This document shows positions 11,334 through 24,147 of a stretch of 64,000 nucleotides of DNA, one piece after another. The notes beneath the pieces were generated by a model, which saw only the letters and a list, made by a program, of their open reading frames with translations, did no database searches and was not told the origin of the DNA. The DNA comes from Zeugodacus cucurbitae (lineage: Eukaryota; Arthropoda; Insecta; Diptera; Tephritidae). Each line of letters begins with the position of its first letter. Position 1 is the stretch's first letter. Location: NCBI RefSeq assembly GCF_028554725.1, contig NC_071668.1, positions 6,159,001-6,223,000 on the forward strand, written 5' to 3'. Both the position numbers and the translations under genes were made by a program.

Positions 11334-14300
11334 ATGTCTCGTCCGAAAAACTTTTTAGATACCGATGAAAGTTTACTTGAAAAAAATCTGAAATTTGTTA
11401 AAGTAAGAGAAATTACGTGTATACACGAGCACCGATTTGATTTCTAACTGGAAATCTTGTTTTCAGAATGAAGTGGAAGAAGAACTAAATCATTACTTTT
11501 CCGGCACGCAAGCTAGTGATCCATCAACTGAATCGCTAGCTCCTCCACGTGAATATAAAGTTGTTCAGCCAAAACCAGGTAATGACTAATGAATAAATAT
11601 TTGCTGAATATGAGTGCCATGTATTAATATATCTTTAAGATTTTGGTGCTATCTTATCAATTTGTTGTTTTCGCCGTTTTGCGAAATCACGAAATTGTAT
11701 AAGATCTTTTCCATTTATAACAATTGTAGGATTTTTTTGTATAGTATATACATAAAATTTTATAGATTCACATTATTTAAATTTACTATTTCTCGACAGC
11801 AAATGTGTTAATTTACCAACGCGCTTGCCTGAAAATGTCGACAATCCAATAATAATCGGTTGTGAAAACAATTAGGCACGCCTAGTACGCTGTTGATTGG
11901 CAACAATGCATTTCAATTAATTGTAATTGAAATTGAAATTGAGTAGAACAAGAACAAATCATTTTGGTATCAAGCAGCAGAAAAACTATAGATATTATTG
12001 AAACTCGTGAACATATACATATGTTGATGTGTTTTTATGTTTATATGTATATACAAAATTTTAGATAAAAATGAGATATTAGATATTAAATGCTTATTTA
12101 ATATATTGACAATGTTTATACATGCAATGACATCACACTTTCTCATTTGAAAAAGTTTGCTTTCAGAAATAGTAAATATTTAACAGACTTTTATATTTTA
12201 ATATACAGATATTGAATATTGAAGATATTAGCATTGAGCACTTTAGCCTCAGGTATTATGTGTTATATAAATAGCGCTGAAGTACAGCTTAATCACAGCA
12301 GTTAAACAAGTTCTCAAGCAATTTGAAACAAGATTGGTGAATTTTGCTTGCCCAAAAACAAAAATGTTTTATTAGTGTGTTGTGCATAAAATTAGTATAC
12401 ACACGCATAGGTATTTGTTCTTTCAAGTAATTTGAAGATTCTTTTATACATAATATTAAAATATATGTATATACACGCCTACGTTATTGTAAACTAGTCA
12501 ATTTTCTTAGAAACTGAATCGGCGAACACATGTCGAACAGTTTCTATTTGACATCACTGCCGGTACAATAAATCGTTTGGAAAAGTAATTGAGGTGTGCA
12601 AAAGTGTGTCTGCTTTTATATAAATATGTAGTAAAATGTATTTTTACTAAAGTTCAACATTAATTGACATCTAAAGCATAAAAAATTTTCAATTAAGTAG
12701 AATTGAAAGTCGAACATTTACATATATTCTCCATCTTGCAATATTCTAACCACCATATCTGTTTCTCGTTTTCGTTAAAACAGGTATTTTGAGGTAGTCT
12801 TCTGTTTTCTTATTGGAACCAAAAGTATTACTAGGGCAAATTAGTTTGCTCTCTTCACAATTAGTGCATAGCTGTGTAAAGAAAAAAAAGTAGCTGAAAT
12901 TCTCTTCAAATTTGAACTCTTAAAATTCGGTGGAGGCTGTATTTAGTTTTGTAAAAGAAATAGAGAGCACATACATATGTATATATGTTAATTAGAATTT
13001 GTGTGTGAATAATTTTTTTTTTGTTGTACTTGTTTTTGATAATGAGCGATTGAATGGTGCTACAAAAATAATTTGAAAATGCTCAATTGGTTATTGGATA
13101 AATTTTTCTTTCAAATAGTTGCCACAAATTGTGGTTTAATTTATCATTTGCTGATACTATATGCTTTTAATCAATAGCATTTGTTGACAGACCTGTAGTA
13201 ACAAAGTTATAATTCTGCATAAATTATAAATAAACATATAATTAACGTGCCCATATTGGTCATGTTATGTTTACATAAGTTTGTATATACATACGAATGT
13301 GCCAAATGGCAAAATATATGACTTTGAAATTCAAGACTTTAAATAAACAAACTTTTAAGTAAATTTGTTTTCACGCATTGGTGTATGCACAACCAACAAT
13401 GTACGTATGTACATATGTACATGTGTATTTGTATGTGTCTGCTTTACATTATTGTCGAATGAGTATATACTCCAAAGCAACTGTGGCGCAAATGTTGGTG
13501 AAAACTATTAAAACTTTACGTTGTTCTGTCTCAGAAGAATCTGTAGCTATTTAAACCCGTGTCGAACACATTCGTTAGTTGACTTCTAAATTATTAGTTT
13601 TAAGATAACTGCCTGCATATTTATATGACTGTTTTCTGCTAGGCTTGTGTATAAATATACGCGTATGCGTTTCTTAATCATTTACTTTTTTTAATATTCT
13701 GCATTCATATGTGCATACATACATGTATATATATTTTCATACGCATACAATTACATTGCTGATTAGCTGCTCGAGATAAGCTGACACTCTTTGTTGTTAA
13801 TAAACACAGATGTATTGCTCATATACCAACGAAATTTGCAACATTTAAATGTATGTATGTATTGCGTGAAAATAAAAATGTATTTCACTTGCTACCATAT
13901 TTTAGCAGTACCGGCAAAGTGTTAAATAAAATCAGTACTTAAAAGTAATCTGCAAATATTAACAACTACATGCGTAATGCTTTTAAGATTACTTTTATGT
14001 ATATATATGCATATCATGTTTTGCTAACTTTGAAATCTTATCTTTTTAACTCTTTACTTTGAAGTATTGGTATAAAAAAAAATGTTGTATATGAATTGTC
14101 AAATATAAGCCAAAACATGCTAGTAACAAGAATATATATAACTACTTGATTTCATTCTCATTCTCAATCTCCTTCTCATAAATTCATTTCATGTGTTTGT
14201 GGTATAAGCGCTATGAGACGCACACCATATGTAAGTCCTTATTATTATTTTATCAGCACTCATTGTAATTTCGTAACAATATGAAATACTCAAACCGTAT

Positions 14301-17300
14301 CAAAGATGTGGTGTCTGCGTTTGTACAACGGTATGTGTTTATATACACACAAATTTTTATTTTATTTTATTTTATTTGTGCTGCCATCACTTTGCGCACA
14401 GCTCTCAATATAAACAATAGTTCGTTTAGCGTTGTTTTAATGTGAAAATGAAGCTATTTTGTTTTTTTTTTTGTTCACTACCAACGCCAACTGTTTGATT
14501 TATACTTTAAATATATAATTAATTTTTAATATATATTTAAGATTACAGTAGTTCAAGTATTTAATCACATACATACATATTCGCACTTGCTTCATTTAAT
14601 CTTTTGCCATTGTGACACTTATCCAGTTTGCATTTTCTTATCATACTCATTCACCTTAATTGTTCATAATTAAGATAGAATTCACCCATAAATGTATGTA
14701 TATACTTATGTGTGTTTGTATTTATCAGTTGCCAGTTGCCAGTTATCAGTTATCAGTAGGCTTCCCCATTTCATTTTCTTGCTTTTCAAAACTCATTGTG
14801 ATTTAGCAAAAATTTTATGTCACCACATTAGCCACGTTTTTCCTTATATCCAAACGTACATACATACATACATATATGTATATTTGGACTATTTATACGA
14901 TATTTATTTCGCGGGATGCTCGCATTGCGTAATTTTGTTTATCGTTTGTTCTTGTACACTTGTTGCGGTTGGCGCGTCGCGCGTGAAACACCACAATTGA
15001 CAATTGACATATTACCGAATCGATAACACACAATGCTCTGATAATACGTCGGCAATTATTGCACTATAATGTTAATGTTTTTAATTAAAATACTATCATT
15101 ATTTTGTATTTTTCAAAAATGTAACAGAAATAATTTCAATTTTGAGTCTTCGACAGTGATTTGAACCTAGATACTCGTAGTATCTTATCATTGCTTCAAG
15201 TTGTTGAAATTTGTTTTATAAATATGCAGTAAGTGTGTCTGAATAGAAAAATAGAACAAACTAACTGAAAGGCTATACCAAAATTTTTAACGTGTCTTCA
15301 AAGTCAATATTTTTTTTAAACTTCTAAATAATGGTTTTGAAATTACAATGTTGATGATTTTGATTTTCATATTTTTTATGTCGTTTTACAACTAATTATT
15401 TACATTTTGTTTTCTTTGTTGTATAACTTTATTATGCCATTAAATCAACAACGTAAGTTTGCTACTCCTGCATATTCATAACTGGATAAATCTTATCGTT
15501 ATTAAAACACCTATAAAGCTTGTAGATAATGATAACAGTTCAGTTCGTATGCTTGTGGTAAATGGCATAAATCACATATAATAATTCCTACTTAGTTGAG
15601 CTTGTAAAACGGTGTATGTTTATTTTAAATTTACATTATTTATTTTATCTTTTTTCTATTTGTTAGACTGCATATTAAAGAGAGATGTGCCAAGAAACAA
15701 ATTTTACGTTGAAAAGAAAAAAACTTAAATAGAAAAAAAATTGAAATAATAGCGTTAAAATAAAAAAAAATATGTAAACATTTTTTATTTTTTTTTACAA
15801 GTCTTTAGTATCGAAAAATTATGAACAATTATTTCAAATTTGTTTGGGGCCATTAAATATTATTTTTATAAAATTTTTCCAATTTTTATGTGTTAACTAT
15901 TTTATGTAGTTTATTATTTTCATACAAATTATAAAAAAAAATAATTTTTATAAAATTATATAGCTGAAGAATCAAAAAGCAAATAATTGAACAATTTCAA
16001 CAATTTTTTAACAACTTTTACTGCTTTTGCTGTATTTCTTATTTTCAACTTAATGCCAATTCAAGTGTTTACTGTCTTAATTTCTTAAAAAAAAAAAATA
16101 ACAATTCAATTTTAGCAATTAAATAAACGAGTTTTTCATTATGCAGTCACTCTGCAATCCTCAAAATCATTAACATTTCAAGAATAATATACATACACAT
16201 AAAAAAAAAATATATATAAAAATGTATGCTTATATACTGGTCAGTGTATTTAATAACAGTGCCATCTATAAACGTACATCAAACTAAAATTATCTACACA
16301 TTTACATATATTCTCCACTTTTTCACTTCAAATGTAAAGTATAGAACAAACATTTCAGCACACTTTGGTGTTAGTGAATATTAAAACAATATTACTGTGT
16401 TTAAAATTACAAACAAAACGAAAAATCTATCATTTAGAATTATCATCAAGGCCAACTGGCACGTCGGCAATTAAATTATTATAAAATAAGTATATACATA
16501 GCTGTATACCAAATACATGTGTTTTGATTGATTCATTTGTATGTATGATTTTTTTTTTTACATTTTTACATATAAACATAAGCTTGTACCCACATATGAA
16601 TGAGCGCGCAAAATACTTCCTCTAACCCAACAAAAAATGCCTTATTAAGCGTATACCACTTAATGACAAGCCACTTCAGTTAAATTAAACTAGTGAATAT
16701 ACAATAGAATATGATGAGAATTGAGTTTTTTTTTTCAATCTCACATCAACTCATTATCGTACAAATCAAGCAAAATCCTTGCTGCCGGCGAATTTCGTTG
16801 TTTTTTTTTTTTTGTATTAATTAATTACATACTTTAACTTGCATATATGTACATAGGTACATATGTATGCGCATGTAACACGTTTGTGTCGGGGGATTTT
16901 TAACGTTATTTTGTCACATCATTTTGGCCGTATGACTAAACTATTTCTGTTCGTGGCGCTCTCTTTGCTTGGTTGCACACGATCATTGTTGTTATTTCTC
17001 TTAACTAACACAAAAGTTACCAAAAAAAAATCGAACCGATAAAATGCTATTCACATAGTTTGACACGACAACACACAGAAATATATACACACACACACAG
17101 TCACTAGTAGCAATTAAATACAAAATTTCACTTCCACATTACCTTTTTTTGTACTTTTGAAGTTCAGAAGATCGTACGGTTTCGTTTTCACTGACTTTTC
17201 CACGTTCAAAAAGAGACTTGTACCGTCGCGTTCGAGTACCTCGCACCAACTGGTTGAACTACCCAACGGTTCTACCTTTTTGTGTTGCCGCTGACTTTCT

Positions 17301-20300
17301 GTTTGGGCACATGCGAGCAACAACAATGTTTTTTTTATTTATTGATGGCTAGTTGGAATGCGCATACAGGCATACATACATATGTACAAACATTTGTATG
17401 AGCTTAACAGCTAGAGACTATAAAGATGCCCCATAAACCGTCGTCATTGGCTCTCCACATAGCACCCAAACAATGTGCGCTTGGTGGCCACCAGTTGCTG
17501 GGAGCGCAAGCAGCTCTCAGTCGCCTAAAGAGTGTGAGCAAAAGCTAAAAATGTGCTTGAGAGTAGTTGAAGTATCGCGATAAGCGCCTATATACGCTAC
17601 AAGTTGTTTGTGTACGTATTCTTTTATATATGTATGTATATTCATATATACATAAAAGTCACTGTACAAGTTAATTACGCGAACTTATTGTTTTTTGAAG
17701 TGTATAGGCTACTACTGCCATTTAACCCACACTAGTAACAAGTTCCAATAATTGAAGTTCTATCATTTAATGAAATTTTTTTGTTCGAAAATTTCATAAA
17801 AAGTGGAAATAATTTTTTATATATTTTCTTTTATATATTTTATTAATATTACAGTGGAACTTCCATAACTTGAATTGGCAATAGCGTTTAGAAGCCAAAT
17901 TTCATACAAATTTCCTTACCTAACTCGAATTCCTATAACTCGAACTCTTGAAGTGGCAATAGAAGTCAAATTTCATACAAACTTCCTTCCATAAATCGAA
18001 CTTTTTGATCAGGACATTATACAAAATTTAAAATTTTACTATCAGGTAACAATTTTCAAAGAGTCTTTCTATATATTTCCTCTGTATTTCAATATCTTTG
18101 TAACAAAATATTTTCATATTAATTAACGATGAAAATATCGTTTTTATATTTTTATTTTTTTAAAAGAGGATTTTATTGAAATGTGTATTTACATATGTAC
18201 TTACATATATAACATTCCAGCACTTGCACATCTGTATATGTATGTATATATATAATATTTATTATTACTGGGGACAACACCATTTGTCTGCTGGGATTTG
18301 CATGTACGTGGGTTCTATATAATTACGAGTATGCATGTGTTAGTGAGTTTATTTTGCCATTTTATGTAATTGAAAAGCGCAAAGTCATAGTTTGATTAAC
18401 GAAATATGGCAGATATCGAATATGATGCATACGTTTGGGGTTTACAATAGCTCTTCAAGCACTTGTATTGTTCGAAAGAGTGATCCTGAAATTAAAACAA
18501 TATGAAATAAGTAGGATTTCTATAGTAAAAAAAACAAAAAAATTTCAAATAGTATACAGAGCAAAAATGGAGCTAATAATGACCGATAAACCACGAATTT
18601 CATCACAAATTCGAATATACACATATAAATATAACAATATTTGATAAAATAACACTAATACATAAGTATTTTTGTATGCACAAATTATAGACAACACTTT
18701 AGAATGCCGGTATCCAACGAAGACTGTCTAATCTATTTTATAGCATATTATAGATTTACATCTTTGAAAATAATTTCATTATCAGTTGTAGAACTTAAAT
18801 TCTAAAAAAGAGAACAAGCGTTGTTCAGTTGAAAATTTTCGGACACCGATTATGGCCAAAAAGTTCATTGATCGGATTCAAATTTCCCACCTGACACACC
18901 GCACGTTCGTTATCAACAATTAATATAGTGTTTCTTGGTGTCATTTTTAGCGAAGCTTGTGATTAACAAGAGAAAACAAAATTCAAACGATTTGAGTGTC
19001 ATTTTTTTTTTGTAAGTTTGTAAGTCATGTATCGAATGTAGTAGCCACGTTGGCAGGATCGTTGTAAAATTTTAGACAGGAGCTTTTTGTTAACAATTTC
19101 AATGAATTTAGCATAGTAATGCTTCCTACTATAAATAACATATATATTGTGACGTAGGTGGTGTAAGCATTTAGTTTATTGACCAAGGTCTAAAGCCGGC
19201 GCAATTAGTTGTACGAAATGCTTGCGGCCTTAAGATAGCACCAAAATGCTTATTAATCTTATATGTTTTTATCATTCAATGTTGAATATACATACATACA
19301 TATACGCTTGTGTTCTTGATTAGATTATCTTTTCTTAAACATAATGCTAACTTGCAAAAATGAAAGTGGTTTGAGCATTCTTTGTTTACTTTTCTCTTTT
19401 TGTATAAATTTGTGGTAGAATTGTCTAACTCATTTTATAACTATGATATGAAAAAATATATGTCCAACTTTAAATGATAACTCCAATCAATTTAAACAAA
19501 ATATTTCAAGTTGGTACTTTTGGTGAATTTTTGACAAGCAGTCTGATTCATGCCACCAAATGTTTATATATGAGCACGCGATAATTACTAACGGTATCAA
19601 TACCTTTTCGAGTAAGGTATTGTAGTTCTATACTGGTTATCTGAGTGGACATGCTCGCTGTTATTAACACGATGGGAGGTAGTTTGGACACCTGTGAGCT
19701 TTCTATATGAATGTGTTATCTTATTCGATTTCTTTAACTTATCCACTTCAAAAATATTCGTTAAATTTTTTTTGCATTTTTTCAGCTTAATATGTTAATT
19801 TTTAAATTTTGTTTTTGGTTAAATCAGTGAAATGAAATTCCCAGGGAACATGAAGAGAATACAATTTGGAATATTATGAAACTTTGTAGAAAGCAATAAG
19901 CATATTTGTGAGGTGTTTCCCTCATTAGTTAGTAAATCTATAAAAATATATTTCTGCATTTTTATCAAAATTTATTTTTAGATAATACTTTTGATTATCG
20001 ATTGATAAAACTCAGTGTGAGGTCTGTGCAAATTAAATAGACTACAGATATGAACTAAACTAGCATATTAATTCATAATTTTGCACAAGAGCTATTTTAA
20101 ACTTTATTCGTATATAATAGCGAGTGTTGTTGAACTTTTTATTGCTAACATGTTTAAACTGTCCTAACTGAAAACTTTCGCTCGCGTTGATCGTTCACCT
20201 CTTACACTGTTCTAACAAAATCGTATATACATACATATGTATATCCATATGCATGTATGTTTACCTTTTTTTGATGTGACCCATTTTAAGAAATTCATAA

Positions 20301-21507
20301 ATTTGCGAACTCACCATGTGTCTGTGCTTCTACTCTCTTAAAGTTGAGTATTATTGTAGCTGTATTTATGTGTATGTATATGTGCAAAATACATATAAAA
20401 GACTCTCACCATGTACTCTAGTAACTTAACATATGTATGTTTATAATATTATAATTGTATAAATTATAATCCATTGAACCATTATCCATATATTTCAGGC
20501 ATTTGCATCAAAAGTTTTAAAACAAATACGAATGATAAATTTTTCATCAATGTTTGTCAAACTGATGAGATACCGCCACCGGAGGACATTACCGAAGAGC
20601 AGTTGGCTGACATTTTGCAGTCGGAAGTGCCAAGCTCTTTCCGTATACCCATGAGCATATCCGATCCGCGCATAACGAAGGATAAATCAAATAATTCAGT
20701 AGATGTATGCGATATTGCGGTAAATCCCAACTTCTTTGTCAAAATCCAAAAATCTTTATTATTTAAAGACTTTTTCCTGGCACTAATTGCCGAGGCTCTG
20801 AATGATAAATATAATGTGCAAATAAAAGTCGAGAAATCAATAATATTGCAAAATAGAAAGTTCATCGGCACACTGGTGCGACATCGTGTACGCAATAACG
20901 ATGTAAAAACTGTTTTAAACTCATATAAACAACCAACTGAGGCGGACAAAAGAAAATTGGATGAACTTGAAAGACTTGGTGGCGGTAAGAATGCGCCATT
21001 GGTGCAGGAGATTGATACAAATGAGTTAAATGTGCTGAAACAGAAATCCGAACAATTAAAGCAGAATTCGTCCAAGATTAAAGAAGCAATATCGCTAGCT
21101 TGCTCTACAGTACCGGAGTTTAAGTTAAGAGCGAAATTGAGCGAAGAGGAGGTTGAAGAAATACAGGCGGAGTTCTATCTACCAAAATGTGTAAGTAGCA
21201 GGAAGTGTAACTTAGATTTTATTTGACAAAAGCTATATTTTAAAATAACTTTATTATTTTCACATCAGTTGTCTTCGAATGAAATCACTCTGGATATCGG
21301 AGAAGATCGCATTTTGTTGGAATCAATGAAGCATGGTTATATGTTTGATAAATTTGTTAATTATCGTTTGAATCAAGAACGTGCCCGTGCAATTTTCGAC
21401 AAAACCAATAAAGTATGTTTAAATAAGAAAATGCAAAACAATTTAATATTTTAAACATTTAATTCCAGATGCTGCAAGTCCGTATTCCTGTATATCCAGT
21501 GCATTAA
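11334..21507 (+). CDS. Pih1D1: PIH1 domain-containing protein 1 (R2TP complex subunit)
   Basis: Exons: 11334-11402, 11467-11578, 20499-21190, 21269-21412, 21469-21507; all with GT/AG and matching phase, total 351 aa. The PIH1 domain starts across the exon 2/3 join (VQPKPG then ICIKSF) and continues with FINVCQTDEIPPP, EEQLADIL, SSFRIPMSISDPR and YDVAVN-like CDIAVNPNF. The C-terminal exon set encodes the CS-like domain (EITLDIGEDRILLES, then MLQVRIPVYPVH). PIH1D1 bridges clients carrying phosphorylated acidic DSDD-type motifs to the RUVBL1/2-RPAP3 chaperone complex used for snoRNP, RNA polymerase II and PIKK assembly. Residues ~185-215 are a charged, family-variable linker. AATAAA occurs at 21625. 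The chosen ATG follows a typical short leader. Identification is firm from the PIH1 signature. Confidence 0.93.
17143..17330 (-). other. Candidate 5' exon / promoter of a minus-strand transcript
   Basis: On the minus strand this stretch has balanced base composition, a TCAGTG initiator-like motif near 17195 and a good donor AAAAAAAG|GTAATG ending the exon at 17143, all inside an otherwise AT-rich intron. A 70-codon ORF crosses it but has no recognisable domain. The nearest minus-strand gene downstream is MRP, whose 5' region has an unused acceptor ending at 10911, so this may be a distal MRP leader exon. This is inference only. Confidence 0.25.
17852..18025. mobile_element. Pogo-like MITE, decayed copy
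   Basis: It begins TA|CAGTGGAACTTCCATAA, the same terminus as the element at 37118-37259, and repeats the phrase CTTCC-ATAA-TCGAA several times. A clean inverted right end is not visible, so the copy is truncated or rearranged. Confidence 0.5.
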
Positions 21508-21907
21508 ATGATGTAGTGATCAGATTATGTATATATTGATTTCTACAATCAATGAGTTTTACTCGTTCATAACCTTTAGTTTGGTGCACGGAATTTTCAA
21601 TTTGTTTGATTGGTTTATAAATTAAATAAAAGATAAAATTTAACGGAAACAGATGTTTGTTATTAATTGTGTTTGCAAATCTACAAATATTGTAGAGTTG
21701 TGTACTTTGTAGAAAAAACCTTCATAACATTTCTGATTACGTTAATAAAAATGTGGCATCTCTCATTTCCAACGGCATTTCACCTATTCCTTCTATGTAT
21801 TATTTTATTTGTTTTCCTCTTACGCAATTATTCACTTGTTCTTCCCATACTCTTAGAAAATAATTCAATCATCTCGAAGTCAGAATAATTGCATTCAGTC
21901 GTTTGAA
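21508..21907. other. Intergenic gap Pih1D1 to PEBP gene
   Basis: 400 bp holding the Pih1D1 3' UTR with its AATAAA at 21625-21630 and presumably the promoter of the next gene. No other element is seen. Confidence 0.6.
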
Positions 21908-22729
21908 ATGTTGCTCAATCGTTTAGTCAATCAAGGTAGGGTATTTGCCTCCCCGTCCGTACGTCAGCTCTTTCGCCGACAACATGAAAATGTCACCCTG
22001 CGTTCGTTTTTGACATTTACCTTACAACCGGCAGCTGTCAAACGACACATTTTGGTGCCTGAACTGGAAAATTCTTTCGCAAAACATTCGATACGCAAAT
22101 ATTCATCGGCAAAATTAGCAATGGAGGAACATTGTGTGGTCCCTGATGTTATTTCGTGCGTTCCACAAGAAGTGGTAACGGTTTGTTATCCAAGTGGTTC
22201 GTCTGTAGAACAAGGAAATGTTCTCACGCCAACTTTGGTAAAGGATCAACCCACCGTCACTTGGAAGGCCGATCCTAATGCATTATATACATTGTGCATG
22301 ACAGATCCAGATGCACCTAGCCGTGCCGATCCTAAATATCGTGAATGGCATCATTGGTTGGTAGGCAACATTCCTGGATGTGATGTTTCCAAAGGAGAGG
22401 TAAGTCAGCTGCTTTAAATAAAACAAAAAACGTAGAATTGCTTTATTCAATATTTTGTACTTTATCTAAAGGTCTTATCAGCTTATATTGGTTCGGGTCC
22501 ACCACAAGGAACTGGTTTGCATCGTTATGTTTTCTTGGTTTACAAACAAAGTTGCAAGTTGACATTTGATGAGAAACGTTTACCAAACAACAGTGGCGAT
22601 GACCGCGGGGGTTTCAAGATTGCTGCATTTGCCAAAAAGTATAATCTTGGTGATCCTGTTGCTGGCAACTTCTATCAAGCTGAGTTTGATGATTATGTAC
22701 CCATTTTATACAAGCAATTGGGCGCATAA
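21908..22729 (+). CDS. Phosphatidylethanolamine-binding protein (PEBP/RKIP family) with N-terminal extension
   Basis: Two exons, 21908-22399 and 22472-22729, give 249 aa. The PEBP fold is clear: CBR1-type motif DPDAPSRADPKYREWHHWL and CBR2-type motif GPPQGTGLHRYVFLVY, ending in the conserved C-terminal Tyr-containing helix (FDDYVPILYKQL). PEBPs bind anionic lipid head groups and act as kinase or protease regulators in some animals. The first ~71 residues precede an internal ATG at 22121 that would give a normal-length 178-aa cytosolic protein. That extension is rich in Arg/Ser/Leu with almost no acidic residues until ~50, which looks like a mitochondrial presequence. It is similar to fly PEBPs of the CG6180 type. 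Which member of the expanded fly family it is cannot be fixed here. AATAAA at 22815. Confidence 0.93.
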
Positions 22730-23131
22730 GCTGGACTATAATATATATATTTAATATATGTATTTGAAAACACGAAGTGATTTGTCAGAAGACACTAAAT
22801 TGAATTAAACTTATAATAAATATGGAATTAATAAAATTTATCTATTGTTGTATTATTTTGAAATAAATGTTTTTATTTTCTCAATATATTTAATATTAAG
22901 AATTTTGAAAATAATCCAACTTAGTCGATAGTAAATTTTAGTAGCAGTTTGATGTGTCTTATCCAAACCCCTCTGTGTTTTATTTTTTTCCTACGCCTCT
23001 GTGACATTTTGTTTATCATTCGTGGTTTTTTGAGGTTTAGGGCATTTTCTAATTCTAATTTAGATTATGAAGCTATCTGATATAAAGGGTATATAAAAGT
23101 TCGTATATTCATTTCATTAGTGATCTTCAAA
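22730..23131. other. Intergenic gap PEBP gene to ITPA gene
   Basis: 402 bp with the PEBP 3' UTR and polyadenylation signal (22815-22820). It has no other recognisable content. Confidence 0.6.
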
Positions 23132-23761
23132 ATGTCGAAACCAATTACTTTTGTTACCGGCAATGCCAAAAAATTGGAAGAACTTGTAGCGATACTAGGC
23201 GAAAAGTTTCCACGCAAAGTGGTGAGCAGAAAAATAGATCTTCCAGAATTACAAGGTGAGATCGATGAAATCGCTGTGAAGAAATGTAAAGAAGCGGCAA
23301 AGCAAGTTGATGGGCCAGTGCTAGTTGAGGACACGTGCTTATGTTTCGATGCTTTGGAAGGATTACCAGGTATTTCTGTAATATGAATAAACCATCTTTG
23401 ACCATATTTCTACTTGTGTATATATAAATTCATAGGACCCTACATAAAATGGTTTTTGGAAAAATTACAACCTGAAGGATTATATCGTATGTTAGCAGGA
23501 TGGGATAACAAAAGTGCCAAAGCAATATGTACCTTGAGTTTTGCTGAGAGTGCCGACAGTGAACCAATAATTTTTCAAGGGGTAACGGAAGGTAGTATAG
23601 TTGAGCCACGAGGTTGTCGTGATTTTGGTTGGGACCCCATTTTCAAACCCAAAGGCTACGATCTAACCTATGCAGAAATGCCAAAGGACGAAAAGAATAA
23701 AATCTCCCATCGTTATAGAGCATTAGCAGCACTACAAGAATATTTCAATGCAGAGAAATAA
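23132..23761 (+). CDS. Inosine triphosphate pyrophosphatase (ITPA / HAM1 family)
   Basis: Exons 23132-23369 and 23436-23761 encode 187 aa, the usual family length. The enzyme hydrolyses ITP, dITP and XTP to the monophosphates, cleaning the nucleotide pool in the cytosol. Seen: N-terminal substrate motif TFVTGNAKKLEE, the metal/substrate loop EDTCLCFDALEGLPG continuing across the splice into PYIKWFL, the base-recognition motif DFGWDPIFKP, and the C-terminal KNKISHRYRA with the conserved SHR. The start ATG encodes MSKPITFVTGN; an upstream in-frame GTG is ignored. The 66-bp intron is typical of flies. AATAAA at 23793. It is the fly CG8891 orthologue by family. Confidence 0.95.
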
Positions 23762-24147
23762 CTCTTCGATACTGTTTATTTATTAATTTTGGAATAAAGT
23801 GAAATCGACAATTTCTCATATGTTTTCTTCGTCACTTAAAGAATTTTTATATTTCTCCTAATAGTTTGTATTAAAATAAACAATTGTCATATACATAGAC
23901 AGGAATTTCAATGAAATATTAACTCATAATTTACACCAAAATAAGGCAAAAACACTGAATATTGTCGTTTATTTATTTTTAATGCAGTAACTGCAAATAA
24001 TTTAATTTATTAACAATTTTTTCTTCACCATTGGTGTTAGTGTTTCTTTATTCTGTTATATTATAACTTGTACACAGCTCCCAATTATACGAAACATTCC
24101 TTTTAAACAAGGAAATTGCTAACCAATATACCTAGCGTCCCATTTAT
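23762..24147. other. Convergent intergenic gap ITPA / MPDU1
   Basis: 386 bp between tail-to-tail genes. AATAAA at 23793-23798 serves the plus-strand gene and TTTATT at 24047-24052 (AATAAA on the minus strand) serves the minus-strand gene. Confidence 0.65.

Larger units (their letters stand above)
11579..20498. other. 8.9 kb intron 2 of Pih1D1
   Basis: Very AT-rich and without long coding ORFs on either strand. It holds scattered CATA/TATG runs, a partial pogo-like element at 17852-18025, GTTGCCAGTTATCAG-type short tandem repeats near 14730-14757, and an island of higher GC content at 16900-17560 that includes a possible 5' exon on the minus strand. Nothing else is recognised. Confidence 0.75.

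Noticed and set aside
12260..12300. TATATAAATA followed by TCACAGCAGTT as a core promoter
   Set aside because: TATA-like words are frequent in this AT-rich intron and no ORF or exon follows.
14692..15000. 102-codon ORF in the Pih1D1 intron
   Set aside because: Made of Tyr/Cys-rich translations of CATA/TATG microsatellites; no start context or domain.
20557..21075. 172-codon ORF antisense to Pih1D1 exon 3
   Set aside because: Shadow of the sense coding frame; no start context, no domain, the sense strand has clear PIH1 motifs.
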